Under the pieces are notes generated by a model. The model worked only from the letters and a program-made list of their open reading frames with translations. It had not been told where the DNA came from and did no database searches. Shown one piece after another: positions 39,517 to 48,636 of a DNA stretch of 64,000 nt. This DNA comes from Chloroflexota bacterium. GTDB lineage: Bacteria > Chloroflexota > Anaerolineae > Anaerolineales > Villigracilaceae. A program made the position numbers and the translations under genes. The stretch is from positions 1 through 64,000 of the forward strand of contig JACRLB010000036.1 in the NCBI GenBank assembly GCA_016235445.1, read 5' to 3'. The stretch's first letter is position 1. Every line of letters begins with the position of its first letter.

Positions 39517-40602
39517 TTATTCCCAAATAATCTTTTCCATAAAATCCGCTTCGAGTGAGGCGATGAATTCGGCCAGCAAACGCCCAGCGCGTCGGATGTC
39601 TTTGATCGCAACCAATTCCACGGGGGTGTGCATGTATCTTTGCGGAATGCTCACCAGCATGGTGGGGATGCCCTCGGCAACCAGTTGCATCGCGTCTGCA
39701 TCGGTGGATGAATATTCGGGCATCATGTCATTCGCGAAAGGGATTTCGATGCGTTCGGCAACTTCCTTGAAGCGTTTGTACAAAAACGGGTGAATGCTCG
39801 GGCTGATGCCAAGCGTCACGCCTTTGCCGATTCCAAAAGTTTGCCAGCCGCTCGAGCCAGTGCCTTTGCCAAAAGTCATATCCACTGCCACGGCGATGGT
39901 GGGCCTGATTTGAAACGCGGATGTTTGCGCGCCGCCAAGCGTAACTTCCTCTTGCACCGAAGCCAGCGCCCACACATCCCACACATGCGATTTGGATTGC
40001 AATTCCTCGAGGCAGATGGTGAGCGCGGCGACGGATGCGCGATTATCGAGCGTGTGACCGCTGACGCATCCTCCTGACATTTCAACTGGTTCCGTGTTAA
40101 AGGCCACTCTGTCCCCGATGCGGACTCGCTTCGAGACTTCGCTGGGAGTGAGTCCTGTATCCACCAGGAGATATTTCAAGGCGATAGCGCCACTGCCTTC
40201 GCCGTCAGGGAGCAGGTTGGCAGGCGGCATCACGACCACGCCGTACAGATCTTCTCCGCTGGAAGCGTGGACAACGACTGGCGAGCCTGGCAGAACTCGT
40301 GCATCTATGCCGCCGATGTTGGTGACGTAGATGAAGCCATCCACGATGCGTGAGACCATCAGGCCGATGGCATCCATGTGGGTGGCGATGAGCACGGAGG
40401 GGCGGGGAGATTTATCAGCGGGGCGAATGCCTGTAGTTGACCGACCCTTTTTCAGTCCGTGAATCGAGCCGAGTTTACTTCGCGTGAGTTGATCCACCAG
40501 CGGAGTCCACTTTTGTTCGATGAGATTCGCAACGGGGGTTTCAAATCCAGATAAGCCTGAAACAGAGATGATCGATTTTAGGAAGGGGAGGATGTCGGCC
40601 AT
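39517..40602 (-). CDS. M42 family aminopeptidase (third paralogue)
   Basis: 361 aa. VLIATHMDAIGLMVSRIV, HTLDNRASVAALTICLEEL, ASVQEEVTLGGAQTSAF and VDMTFGKGTGSSG show the metal-site frame, with Asn and Ala in place of the usual DDR-G-A at one spot (HTLDNRASV). That is the most divergent of the three. It starts 4 nt after the preceding minus-strand gene. Confidence 0.88.
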   Translation of the reverse strand: MADILPFLKSIISVSGLSGFETPVANLIEQKWTPLVDQLTRSKLGSIHGLKKGRSTTGIRPADKSPRPSVLIATHMDAIGLMVSRIVDGFIYVTNIGGIDARVLPGSPVVVHASSGEDLYGVVVMPPANLLPDGEGSGAIALKYLLVDTGLTPSEVSKRVRIGDRVAFNTEPVEMSGGCVSGHTLDNRASVAALTICLEELQSKSHVWDVWALASVQEEVTLGGAQTSAFQIRPTIAVAVDMTFGKGTGSSGWQTFGIGKGVTLGISPSIHPFLYKRFKEVAERIEIPFANDMMPEYSSTDADAMQLVAEGIPTMLVSIPQRYMHTPVELVAIKDIRRAGRLLAEFIASLEADFMEKIIWE

Positions 40603-40606
40603 GTCA

Positions 40607-41071
40607 TTACCCGCCAAAGGCAGTTGGAGAAATGGACGGCGTGATGGATGGGGTTTGCGTGGGCGTGGAAGTTGGCGTGGCAGACGGTGTGTCTGTTGGC
40701 GAAGGTGTGTTGGACGGGGTGTGCGACGGGGTAATGGAAGGTGTGAGGGTGGGGGTTGGCGTGAATGTGGCTGGCACGAAGGGCGTAAATGTGACAGTCG
40801 GTGTGAATGTGTGTGTGGGGGTGGGTGTTTGGGTTATGGTAGGTGTGGGGGTGTTGGTTCCCGTTACGATGACGGGTGTGAGGCTGAGGTTTGGAGTGGG
40901 AGAGATGAGAGTGGCGGTAGCGGTAAGGGTTGGGGTTTGTGTAGCGGTTGCGCGGGTATCGGGCGCAAAGGAAAGGGCGATAAAACCAGCGCAATAGCAA
41001 GGGATGGTGGCAATGATGACCGCAAGAATTCTCATGCGGCGGCGTGTGCGGGGCGCTTCGGAATCGGTCAT
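40607..41071 (-). CDS. Thr/Pro-rich membrane-anchored stalk protein
   Basis: 154 aa from ATG 41071. A basic start (RTRRRMRIL) precedes one membrane helix (about residues 13-35), then some 110 residues of TPTPT/TPTATPT-like repeats with no domain. It looks like a cell-surface linker that could be glycosylated. The -10 box TATAAT (minus strand, 41086-41081) is only 9 nt before this ATG, so the mRNA is almost leaderless and the apparent upstream ATGs are not translated. Confidence 0.72.
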   Translation of the reverse strand: MTDSEAPRTRRRMRILAVIIATIPCYCAGFIALSFAPDTRATATQTPTLTATATLISPTPNLSLTPVIVTGTNTPTPTITQTPTPTHTFTPTVTFTPFVPATFTPTPTLTPSITPSHTPSNTPSPTDTPSATPTSTPTQTPSITPSISPTAFGG

Positions 41072-41318
41072 AACGGTTCGATTATAATCCATCATCTACA
41101 AGATACTTCATCAAAATGATTCAAGCAATTCCAAATCTAAATTTTTTGATACTGCCGAAAGAGGAGATTATGCGAGATTTCTTAAACCATCCACGAACTT
41201 TTCACGAATGCTCGAATATCGGGGCGCAAATTCGTTTGTTCGCGGTTTATTCGTGGGTGGTTGGCGGCTCGAATCGCCCAATCGTGAATTTTATAGTTTC
41301 AGATTTGGAATTGCTGAA

Positions 41319-43901
41319 ATGATTCCCCTTCATCTTCGCATTTCAGGCTTTTTATCGTATCTCGACCTCGTTGAGTTGGATTTTGAATCTTTTGAGCTGG
41401 CTTGCATTTCAGGGCAGAACGGCGCGGGGAAATCGTCCCTGCTGGATTCGATCACGTGGGTGTTGTTCGGCGAGTCACGCGGCAAAAGCGCGGATGTGAT
41501 CAATTTGAATTTGGATGTGAAAGCCGCCGAAGTTGCGTTGACCTTTGCCTATGAAAGCAACATCTACCGCGTGCAGAGGACGCTTCCACGCGGGAAGAGC
41601 ACGGTGTTGGAGTTTCAGGTGTTGGATGGGGGGAATCAGAAGGCAGAAAGTGGAAAGTGGAAGGCATTAACTGAAAAGACAACCCGCGACACTCAGGCTC
41701 GCATTGAGCAGACACTGCGCCTCGATTACGAGACCTTCATCAACGCATCCTTCTTTTTGCAGGGCAAGGCAGACCAGTTCACGCAGAAAAAAGCCAGTGA
41801 ACGCAAGGCCGTGCTGAGCGCCATCCTTGGGTTGGAGATTTGGGACACCTACAAGGAACGCACCGCAGACAAACGCAAAGCCATCGAGAATGAAGTCAAT
41901 TCGATTGACGGACGCATCGCAGAGATTGATGCCGAGCTTGCGGAAGAGGATATCCGCAAATCACGTTTGCAGGAACTTGAGAGCAGTCTCAAGCAGTTAG
42001 CCAACGCGCGCGCCGCGCAGGAAAGAATTCTTGAAAATATCAAAAAGACTGCGGCAGTTTTGAACGAACAGCGTAAAATGGTGGAGACTCTTGCCCGGTC
42101 GCTGGGGAATTCACGTTCATCTCTGGCAGGGCTTGAAGCCAGGCTGGCGGAAAATGAAGATGAGCTGGCTAAACATGCCGATCTCATCCACCGCGCGAAG
42201 GAAATTGAATCCGCATACAAGGCGTGGAGGAAGGCGCGTGACGAAGTTGAGAAAATGGATGAGGTTGCGGCGCAGTTCCGTGAGTATGATGAAAAACTCC
42301 AGCCTCTCTTGCGCGAGATCGAAGTTGAAAAGGCGAGGCTGGAGCAGGAACAAGGTGAGCTGAGCAGGCAGTTTTCAGTGATCAGTGAACAGTTATCAGT
42401 AATAGCGGAACTTGAGGGGCAGGTTGAAGAAGCGCAGAAGTCTTTGAAACTCGTGGAAGAGAAAATCAGCCAGCGCGCTGAACTGGAAACCAAAAAGAAT
42501 CAGGCGCGCGAAAAGCACGCCGCGCTGAAAGTTGAAAACGATTCCCTGCGCAGGGAAATGGATGAGTTCAAGATCCGCATCGACTCGCTCGAAAAAGCGG
42601 ACGGTGCAAATTGTCCACTCTGCGGGCAGGAGTTGAGCGAGGCGCATCGCAAGTCCACACTCAAGGAATTGAACAAGGACGGCAGGCAAAAAGGCGACCA
42701 GTTCCGCGCGAACAAAAAAGAGATCGAAGATATTGAAAAAGAAATTGCAAATTACGAATCGCGAATTGTGAATTTTGCCAACGCAGAAAATGAACGCCTG
42801 CACTATTCAAATTCGATTTCCCAACGTACCCAGCGCATCGAGTCCTTGCAGGCGCTTGCAAAGGACTGGAAATCCACTGGGGAAAAGCGATTGAAGGAAA
42901 TTACCAAATTATTGGAAAGCGGCAAATACGCGGGCGATGCCCAAAAGGAACTCGCTAAATTGAACAGGGAACTTGCCAGGCTCGGCTACGACTCATCCGT
43001 GCATGACTCCGCCCGCAGGCAGGAGATCGAAAGCCGCAGTGTGGAAGAGGAACACAGCAATTTAAAATTGGCCCGTGAAGTGAACAAGCGCATCGAAAAA
43101 GAAAGCGCAGAGTTGAAAGAGGAAAGAGGGAAGAAGAAAGAGGAAGTGGAAGAACAGACAAATAGTTACAGCGAAGCCGCAAAGATATTGGCTGAATCTG
43201 AAATAGGTGCGCCAAATCTCAACGATGCCGAACGGGAGTTATTCCGCCTGCGCGAAGATGAAAACCAGGTGCGCGGTGAGTTGGGCGGCGCGGAACAAAA
43301 GGTAAAAGCGCTGGTCACACTCCGCGCACGCAAAGCGGATTACGAAACTCAACGCGAAGAACTGAATCAAAGCGTCAACCGTCATAAAAACCTTGAGCGC
43401 GCCTTTGGCAAGGACGGCGTGCCTGCCCTGCTCATCGAGCAATCTCTGCCGCAGATCGAACAAAAAGCCAACGACCTGCTCGACCGATTAAGTGATGGGC
43501 ACATGTCCATTCGTTTTGTCACACAGGCCGAGTACAAAGATAAAAAACGCGACGACCTAAAAGAAACGCTCGATATTCAGATCAGCGATTCGGCAGGCAC
43601 GCGCGATTACGAAATGTATTCAGGCGGCGAAGCCTTCCGCGTCAACTTTGCCATTCGGCTCGCGCTCTCTGAAATTCTCGCGCAACGCAAAGGCGCGCGC
43701 CTGCAAACTCTCGTCATCGATGAAGGCTTCGGTTCGCAGGACCTTCAAGGCAGGCAAAGACTCATCGAAGCCATCAATCTCGTCAAAAATGATTTTGCAA
43801 AAATCCTCGTCATCACCCATCTCGACGAACTCAAAGACGCCTTCCCGAATCGCATCGAAGTCGAAAAAACCGAGCGCGGCTCCACAGTCAAAGTCCTCTA
43901 A
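41319..43901 (+). CDS. sbcC: SMC-like ATPase, SbcC/Rad50 type
   Basis: 860 aa, DNA-repair exonuclease subunit. Walker A SGQNGAGKSSLLDSI (K38), a long coiled coil interrupted by the zinc hook CPLC (C432/C435), then the ABC signature YSGGEAFRVNFAIR, Walker B TLVIDEGFGSQD and a final VITHLDELKDAFP. The frame opens at 41208, but homology and a typical start (MIPLHLRISGFLSY) place it at 41319. No SbcD is in the window. Two coiled-coil segments look like intergenic repeat words coded in frame. Confidence 0.9.
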   Translation: MIPLHLRISGFLSYLDLVELDFESFELACISGQNGAGKSSLLDSITWVLFGESRGKSADVINLNLDVKAAEVALTFAYESNIYRVQRTLPRGKSTVLEFQVLDGGNQKAESGKWKALTEKTTRDTQARIEQTLRLDYETFINASFFLQGKADQFTQKKASERKAVLSAILGLEIWDTYKERTADKRKAIENEVNSIDGRIAEIDAELAEEDIRKSRLQELESSLKQLANARAAQERILENIKKTAAVLNEQRKMVETLARSLGNSRSSLAGLEARLAENEDELAKHADLIHRAKEIESAYKAWRKARDEVEKMDEVAAQFREYDEKLQPLLREIEVEKARLEQEQGELSRQFSVISEQLSVIAELEGQVEEAQKSLKLVEEKISQRAELETKKNQAREKHAALKVENDSLRREMDEFKIRIDSLEKADGANCPLCGQELSEAHRKSTLKELNKDGRQKGDQFRANKKEIEDIEKEIANYESRIVNFANAENERLHYSNSISQRTQRIESLQALAKDWKSTGEKRLKEITKLLESGKYAGDAQKELAKLNRELARLGYDSSVHDSARRQEIESRSVEEEHSNLKLAREVNKRIEKESAELKEERGKKKEEVEEQTNSYSEAAKILAESEIGAPNLNDAERELFRLREDENQVRGELGGAEQKVKALVTLRARKADYETQREELNQSVNRHKNLERAFGKDGVPALLIEQSLPQIEQKANDLLDRLSDGHMSIRFVTQAEYKDKKRDDLKETLDIQISDSAGTRDYEMYSGGEAFRVNFAIRLALSEILAQRKGARLQTLVIDEGFGSQDLQGRQRLIEAINLVKNDFAKILVITHLDELKDAFPNRIEVEKTERGSTVKVL

Positions 43902-43931
43902 AAATTCCTCGTTCTGCCTTCTGTATTTCTC

Positions 43932-45098
43932 ATGCCCTATTTCATCACATCGACAATTTTGTTCGTCCTCGGCCTCGTCATCATTTATTGGGTTCACAAC
44001 CAATATCACCTTGATATCGTCGTCACGCCAAAGCCGCCGCCCGCCGAAGGCGCGCCGCTCGTTTCCATTTGCATCCCCGCCCGCAACGAAGAAAATAACA
44101 TCCGCAGATGTGTCGAGTCCGCGCTTGGGCAGGATTACCCGAATATCGAAGTCATTGTTTTGGATGATCGCTCCACCGATGCGACTCTGACTCAATTGAC
44201 AGAGATCGCGTCCCGCGACTCGCGTCTCATCCCAATCCACGGCTCAGACCTGCCTGTGGGCTGGGCTGGAAAACCCCATGCATTGTTCCAGGCCTCGGCA
44301 GTAGCCCGTGGCGCATGGCTTTGCTTCGTGGATGCAGACACCTTTCTCAAGCCGCAGGCCATTTCGTCCGTGTATGCCAAAGCCCTCGAAACAGAAGCAG
44401 ACCTGTTCACCATCATGAACGAGCAGATCCTTGGATCGTTCTGGGAGAAAGTCGTCATGCCTTTGGTGATGACCGCCCTCTCGGTTGGATTCTCTCCCCG
44501 CAAAGTCAACGACCCCTCCCGCCGCGATGCAATTGCCAATGGACAATTCATCCTCATCAAGCGCAGTGTTTACGATTTGATCGGCGGGCATGAAAAAGTG
44601 AAAGACCAGATCGTGGAAGATAAAGCCATTTCGGAACAAGTGAAATGGAATGGGCATCGCCTGATCATTGCCGATGGAATGCAGGTTGCAAGCACGCGCA
44701 TGTACACATCCCTTGCGACGATGTGGGAAGGCTGGACGAAGAATATTTATCTGGGTCTGCGCGGCCACCCTGCCTTGTTGTTGCTGGGCGCATTTGCGGC
44801 TTTGCTTGCTTTAATCGCGGCGCTCTTTTTGCCCGCCTGGCCTTTGCTTGGGTTGAACTGGTATTTCAAAGGCGGCGGATGGCTGGCGCTGGGTGTGATC
44901 ATTGAGTCAATTCTTGTCTGGGGGTATTTGATAACCATCCGCGCGAAGATGGCATCCAAAATGAAAATCTCAGGGTGGTACGCACTGACCACTCCGCTTG
45001 GCGCGGGCGTGTTCGCCGCCATGATGTTGACATCTGCATGGAAGGTGCTTTCGGGGCAGGGGGTCACGTGGCGCGGCAGAAACTACCGCCCAAAATAG
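43932..45098 (+). CDS. Family 2 glycosyltransferase, membrane-bound
   Basis: 388 aa. An N-terminal helix (about 4-22), the GT-A core with SICIPARNEENNIRRC and VIVLDDRSTDAT, the DXD-like FVDADTFLKP, and EDKAISEQVKWNG. Three more helices lie at the C-terminus (near 283-303, 317-335, 350-370). Similar proteins are annotated as hopene-associated or carotenoid glycosyltransferases; the acceptor is not known. 31 nt after the SbcC-like gene. Confidence 0.85.
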   Translation: MPYFITSTILFVLGLVIIYWVHNQYHLDIVVTPKPPPAEGAPLVSICIPARNEENNIRRCVESALGQDYPNIEVIVLDDRSTDATLTQLTEIASRDSRLIPIHGSDLPVGWAGKPHALFQASAVARGAWLCFVDADTFLKPQAISSVYAKALETEADLFTIMNEQILGSFWEKVVMPLVMTALSVGFSPRKVNDPSRRDAIANGQFILIKRSVYDLIGGHEKVKDQIVEDKAISEQVKWNGHRLIIADGMQVASTRMYTSLATMWEGWTKNIYLGLRGHPALLLLGAFAALLALIAALFLPAWPLLGLNWYFKGGGWLALGVIIESILVWGYLITIRAKMASKMKISGWYALTTPLGAGVFAAMMLTSAWKVLSGQGVTWRGRNYRPK

Positions 45099-45111
45099 TG
45101 ACGAATGTAAC

Positions 45112-45178
45112 TTGACGAATTAATCCCCAATTTGTTATATTTTGTCATCTCTTGTTAAAGGTAACAAATCATAACAAA
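45112..45178 (+). promoter_or_regulatory. Promoter and operator of the DeoR-type/copper gene pair
   Basis: TTGACG (45112-45117), 18-bp spacer, TATATT (45136-45141). Two inverted repeats overlap the start: TTGTTA-AAGG-TAACAA (45152-45167) and TTTGTTAT (45131-45138) against ATAACAAA (45171-45178). This fits autoregulation by the encoded HTH protein. There is no ribosome site. Confidence 0.72.
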
Positions 45179-45747
45179 TGACTTATTCATCCATTGACCG
45201 GGAAAAGAAGATATTGGAACTCCTGCAAAAGCAGGGGAATGCTTCCATTCAAGAATTGGCAGAGCTTCTTGAGGTCTCTACCATGACGATTCACCGTGAC
45301 TTGAACAAATTGATGGAAGCGGGACAAATCCAAAAGAAGCATGGCGGCGTGACACTGGCAGGTAAAACGGTTTCGATGGGTGAGGCTTCGTGCGCGATGT
45401 GTAATAAACCCACCTCCGAGCGGACGGTGTTCATTGTGCAGTTTGAAACTGGGGAGAAAAAGCCAGCCTGTTGCGCCCACTGCGGGCTGATGATCCAAAG
45501 CCAGTCCAGCAATGTGTTGCAGTCGCTTACCGTGGATTATTTGCATGGTTACATGGTCAGTGCAAACCAGGCTATTTATGTTCTGGGAAGTGAATTGAAT
45601 ATTTGCTGTGTGCCAAGCGTGTTGAGTTTTGGCTTGCAACAGGAAGCGGAAAAATTTCAAAGAGGATTTGGCGGCAGTTTGATGAACATGGAAGAGGCCA
45701 TTCGTCATTTACATGGAATGATGCATGTACACGGTCAGGGTGCATGA
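45178..45747 (+). CDS. DeoR-type HTH regulator with a Cys-rich metal-binding domain
   Basis: 189 aa. The N-terminal DeoR-like helix-turn-helix is EKKILELLQKQGNASIQELA to MTIHRDLNKL. From residue 68 a cysteine-rich part begins: CAMC (72-75), CCAHC (98-102), and CC near 141-142, resembling a NosL/TRASH-like metal site in place of the sugar-phosphate domain of DeoR proteins. The next gene is a copper chaperone, so copper sensing is a fair inference. Operators lie at its own start. Confidence 0.75.
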   Translation: MTYSSIDREKKILELLQKQGNASIQELAELLEVSTMTIHRDLNKLMEAGQIQKKHGGVTLAGKTVSMGEASCAMCNKPTSERTVFIVQFETGEKKPACCAHCGLMIQSQSSNVLQSLTVDYLHGYMVSANQAIYVLGSELNICCVPSVLSFGLQQEAEKFQRGFGGSLMNMEEAIRHLHGMMHVHGQGA

Positions 45748-45781
45748 TTCAGGAATATCACACACGAAGGAAGAAGGAAAT

Positions 45782-46258
45782 ATGAAAAAAACTTTTATGT
45801 TTGTTTTGGCGGGGATGTTGTTGTTGAGCGCTTGCGGCGCTCCAAAAAGCGGCGCGATTGAAGCGGTTGATTATTGGGCGCGCTCTGGATTAAAGGACGG
45901 CAACAGCGCGGCATACATGCGGCTTGCCAATGGTACAGTGCAGGACGATGAACTGATCGGCGCTTCTTCTGATGTGGCGAGGGCGGTTGAGATTCACCTC
46001 AGCCAAATGAGCGCGGATGGTATGATGCAAATGATTCCGCAGGAGTCGGTTGCGATTGCTTCAGGCGGCGGGTTGGAATTAAAGCCTGGCAGTTATCACG
46101 TCATGATTATCGGTCTCACGCAGGATTTGAACGTGGGTGACAGCATTTCGCTGACACTGCACTTCAAGAATCATGCAGATATTACGTTGACTATCCCTGT
46201 GAAAGAGGCCGCAGATATGGGCGGCTCTGGTATGGATGGTCAAAACACGATGCCGTAA
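45782..46258 (+). CDS. PCu(A)C copper chaperone lipoprotein
   Basis: 158 aa. Lipobox LSAC (residue about 17). PCu(A)C domain with NSAAYMRLANG, VEIHLSQMSADGMMQM and PGSYHVMIIGL, containing the copper-binding Met and His set (H-x10-M-type H...M...H...M). Delivers Cu(I) to the Cu-A or other sites of oxidases. ATG 45782 follows GGAAATATG-like spacing; the open frame extends to 45725. Cotranscribed with the HTH gene. Confidence 0.88.
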   Translation: MKKTFMFVLAGMLLLSACGAPKSGAIEAVDYWARSGLKDGNSAAYMRLANGTVQDDELIGASSDVARAVEIHLSQMSADGMMQMIPQESVAIASGGGLELKPGSYHVMIIGLTQDLNVGDSISLTLHFKNHADITLTIPVKEAADMGGSGMDGQNTMP

Positions 46259-46289
46259 GAATTAGCGCTTTCGCCAGCGCGTTCTCCTC

Positions 46290-46325
46290 AAAACATCCTG
46301 CCGCATAACGCGGTAGGATGTTTTC
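46290..46325 (+). terminator. Terminator of the copper operon
   Basis: AAAACATCCTGCCGC / GCGGTAGGATGTTTT stem with a 5-nt loop and a T-run. The 46326-46500 stretch that follows is G-rich, then AT-rich, and holds no gene. Confidence 0.88.
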
Positions 46326-46500
46326 TGTTGGTGGAAAATGCCTGGGCGGGGAACCTGCCCTTTGATTGATATCAGGCACGGGGGCGGAAGCGAAGCGGGG
46401 GCGGGGTTTCACATCCAAAAAAGGAATAATGTCACTTATTGAATTGGATAATTGCAGGTAAATTTATCCCTAATTGAGAATTAAGTTTTCATCCTGAAAC

Positions 46501-46516
46501 TGTGACAAAAATCACA
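46501..46516 (+). promoter_or_regulatory. CRP/FNR-family binding site before nrfH
   Basis: TGTGACAAAAATCACA is a perfect TGTGA-N6-TCACA palindrome, 58 bp before the nrfH ATG. A -10-like TATATT lies about 3 nt further on. HcpR, NnrR or FNR-type regulators of nitrite reduction bind sites of this form. Confidence 0.72.
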
Positions 46517-46574
46517 ATATATTTTCGATAGTTAATTTATATTAAGCGCACGTTAATTTATCCAAGGAGAGCCT

Positions 46575-47060
46575 ATGTCGAAAATTCCTATTATTGCCAT
46601 TGCGGTTGCAGTCCTTGCCATGGGGTATTTTGCATTTGTCACGGATGCGGCCTCGTATGGTGGCAGCGCTCCAGAGACCTGCGCGAACTGCCACGTGATG
46701 GATTCGCAGTATGAAAGCTGGTATCACGGCGCGCACGAGAAGTGGGCCAAGTGTACCGACTGCCATTTGCCGCACGATAATTTTGTGGCGTATTATGCCG
46801 AGAAGGGCAGGCAGGGCGCGAAGGATACGTATGCCTTTGTGACGGGGAACATTCCGATTGCAATCCGCGCGAGTGACAAGACCAAGGGGATCGTGCAGGA
46901 GAATTGCATCCACTGCCATGAAGATTCGGTGGAAAGTATTGTGATGGGCGCACAGCCGTTTGACCGTTATTGCTGGGATTGTCACCGTGATATTGCCCAC
47001 AACGCCCGCGGGGGTTCGGGGCTTCCCTATCAAGACTCTACCCTTTATCCGACAAAATAA
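46575..47060 (+). CDS. nrfH: Cytochrome c nitrite reductase small subunit NrfH
   Basis: 161 aa, NapC/NirT family tetrahaem quinol dehydrogenase passing electrons from menaquinol to NrfA. One N-terminal membrane anchor (about 4-22). Four CXXCH motifs: CANCH (36-40), CTDCH, CIHCH and CWDCH. GGAGAG precedes the start. 13 nt before nrfA. Confidence 0.95.
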   Translation: MSKIPIIAIAVAVLAMGYFAFVTDAASYGGSAPETCANCHVMDSQYESWYHGAHEKWAKCTDCHLPHDNFVAYYAEKGRQGAKDTYAFVTGNIPIAIRASDKTKGIVQENCIHCHEDSVESIVMGAQPFDRYCWDCHRDIAHNARGGSGLPYQDSTLYPTK

Positions 47061-47073
47061 GGAGAATGAACCT

Positions 47074-48414
47074 ATGAAAAATTACACTACTCTTATCCTG
47101 GCTGGCCTGGTGGTTGTTTTGGCCGCCGCCCTGGTGGGCGTTTTGACTTATGTCAAAAACCAGCCTGCTGAAGTGCGCACCGTTGAGCCGTTGGTTGAGA
47201 TCGCCGCCATGGAACCCGATTCATCATTGTGGGGCGTCAACTTCCCCAACCAGTTTGACTCGTTCATGAAGACCGAAACCAATAATACGGATACAACCTA
47301 TGCTGGTTCATCCCAGTTCTCATGGCTGGAACGCGACCCGCGTCAGGTGATTCTGTTTGCGGGCTACCCGTTCAGCAAGGATTACAACGATGATCGCGGC
47401 CATGCCAATGCGTTGGATGACGTGCGCGCCACCAAGCGTTTGAATTTGGATGATTCGAATCCCAAGCATACTCCCGCTACCTGCTATTCATGCAAATCAT
47501 CGGCCAACCCTGGCTTGTGGGATGAGTTGGGCATGGAAGCCTACGATGCCATGTCATTCAATGAGATGACGCCCAACATCAGTGAATCGATTGGATGCTC
47601 CAACTGCCACGAAGCAGAGACCATGCGCCTGATCGCGACCAACCCCGCTTTGATCGAAGCCCTCGAACGCCAGGGCAAGGATTGGAAAACATACACCCGC
47701 CAGGAAATGCGCTCCCTTGTTTGCGCGAACTGCCATGTTGAATATTATTTCAAGGGCGACGGCAAATACCTGACCTTCCCGTGGGATAACGGCACCAAGG
47801 TCGAAGAGATCATTTCCTACTACGAAGAATCTGGTTTCAAAGATTGGGCATACCCCGATACTGATACCCCCATGCTCAAAGCCCAACACCCTGAATACGA
47901 ATTCTTCACTGCTGGTTCCACACATTACAACGCGGGCGTCTCCTGCGCCGACTGCCACATGCCATACGTCCGTGACGGGGCGAGCAAGTATTCCTCGCAC
48001 GATGTTCACAGCCCCTTGCTCAACCCTGAACAGGCTTGCGGACAGTGCCACACAGATACCGATTATGTGATCAACCGAGTTGCGAGCATTCAAAAGCAGG
48101 TTGCTGATACAAAGCTTGATACCGAAGATGCGATCATCGATGCGGTGAATGCCATCAAAGCCGCGGTTGCCGCTGGCACGGCCGATGCCGCCCTGCTCGA
48201 TGAAGCCCGCAAACTGCATCGCGAAGCGCAATTCATGTGGGACTTTATCTCTGCCGAGAACAGCACGGGTTTCCACAACCCTGAATATGCGTTGGAAGTG
48301 CTTGCCAAATCCGCGAACCTTGCACGCCAGGCGCAGATGCTCGCCGCACAATCCATCGGCGACACATCCCTGCTTGAAACAGGCACGTACTATCCCGCCG
48401 AACCAGCCCCGTAA
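47074..48414 (+). CDS. nrfA: Cytochrome c nitrite reductase catalytic subunit NrfA
   Basis: 446 aa, pentahaem enzyme reducing nitrite to ammonium with six electrons, outside the membrane. It has an N-terminal signal/anchor (1-24). The active-site haem uses CYSCK (C137-K141); four bis-His haems use CSNCH (175-179), CANCH (217-221), CADCH (291-295) and CGQCH (322-326). YEEFFTA-like EYEFFTAGSTHYNAG region carries active-site residues. ATG 47074 behind GGAG is used; the frame opens at 46960 inside nrfH. Confidence 0.96.
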   Translation: MKNYTTLILAGLVVVLAAALVGVLTYVKNQPAEVRTVEPLVEIAAMEPDSSLWGVNFPNQFDSFMKTETNNTDTTYAGSSQFSWLERDPRQVILFAGYPFSKDYNDDRGHANALDDVRATKRLNLDDSNPKHTPATCYSCKSSANPGLWDELGMEAYDAMSFNEMTPNISESIGCSNCHEAETMRLIATNPALIEALERQGKDWKTYTRQEMRSLVCANCHVEYYFKGDGKYLTFPWDNGTKVEEIISYYEESGFKDWAYPDTDTPMLKAQHPEYEFFTAGSTHYNAGVSCADCHMPYVRDGASKYSSHDVHSPLLNPEQACGQCHTDTDYVINRVASIQKQVADTKLDTEDAIIDAVNAIKAAVAAGTADAALLDEARKLHREAQFMWDFISAENSTGFHNPEYALEVLAKSANLARQAQMLAAQSIGDTSLLETGTYYPAEPAP

Positions 48415-48426
48415 AATTCTACAAAT

Positions 48427-48463
48427 AAAACTCCCCGTCAACAATGGCGGGGAGTTTTTATTT
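48427..48463 (+). terminator. Terminator of nrfHA
   Basis: AAAACTCCCCG / CGGGGAGTTTTTATTT stem-loop with a good T-run. Confidence 0.9.
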
Positions 48464-48489
48464 AACGCAGGACTTACGCAGTTCAAAAT

Positions 48490-48556
48490 CTTTAGCCGCG
48501 AATTGCACGAATTCCCGCTAATTTTTTGAATAATTCGTGCGAATTCGCGAAATTGG
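48490..48556. repeat. GCGAATT inverted-word repeat
   Basis: TAGCCGCGAATTGCACGAATT pairs loosely with AATTCGTGCGAATTCGCG, the same class as 12000-12095. Confidence 0.65.
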
Positions 48557-48636
48557 CGGCAGTTCTTGTGGTCTTGTGTAAGTCCTATAACGGAACAATT
48601 CGCACAACGCTATCGTCAACTACGCAAGGAGATAAA

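Noticed and set aside
41116-41318. Small 68-aa ORF before the SbcC-like gene
   Set aside because: Composed of intergenic GAATTT/CGAAT words and lacks a ribosome site; the ATGA overlap with 41319 looks accidental.
46960-47073. N-terminal extension of nrfA into nrfH
   Set aside because: It overlaps nrfH in another frame; GGAG and the signal sequence place the start at 47074.
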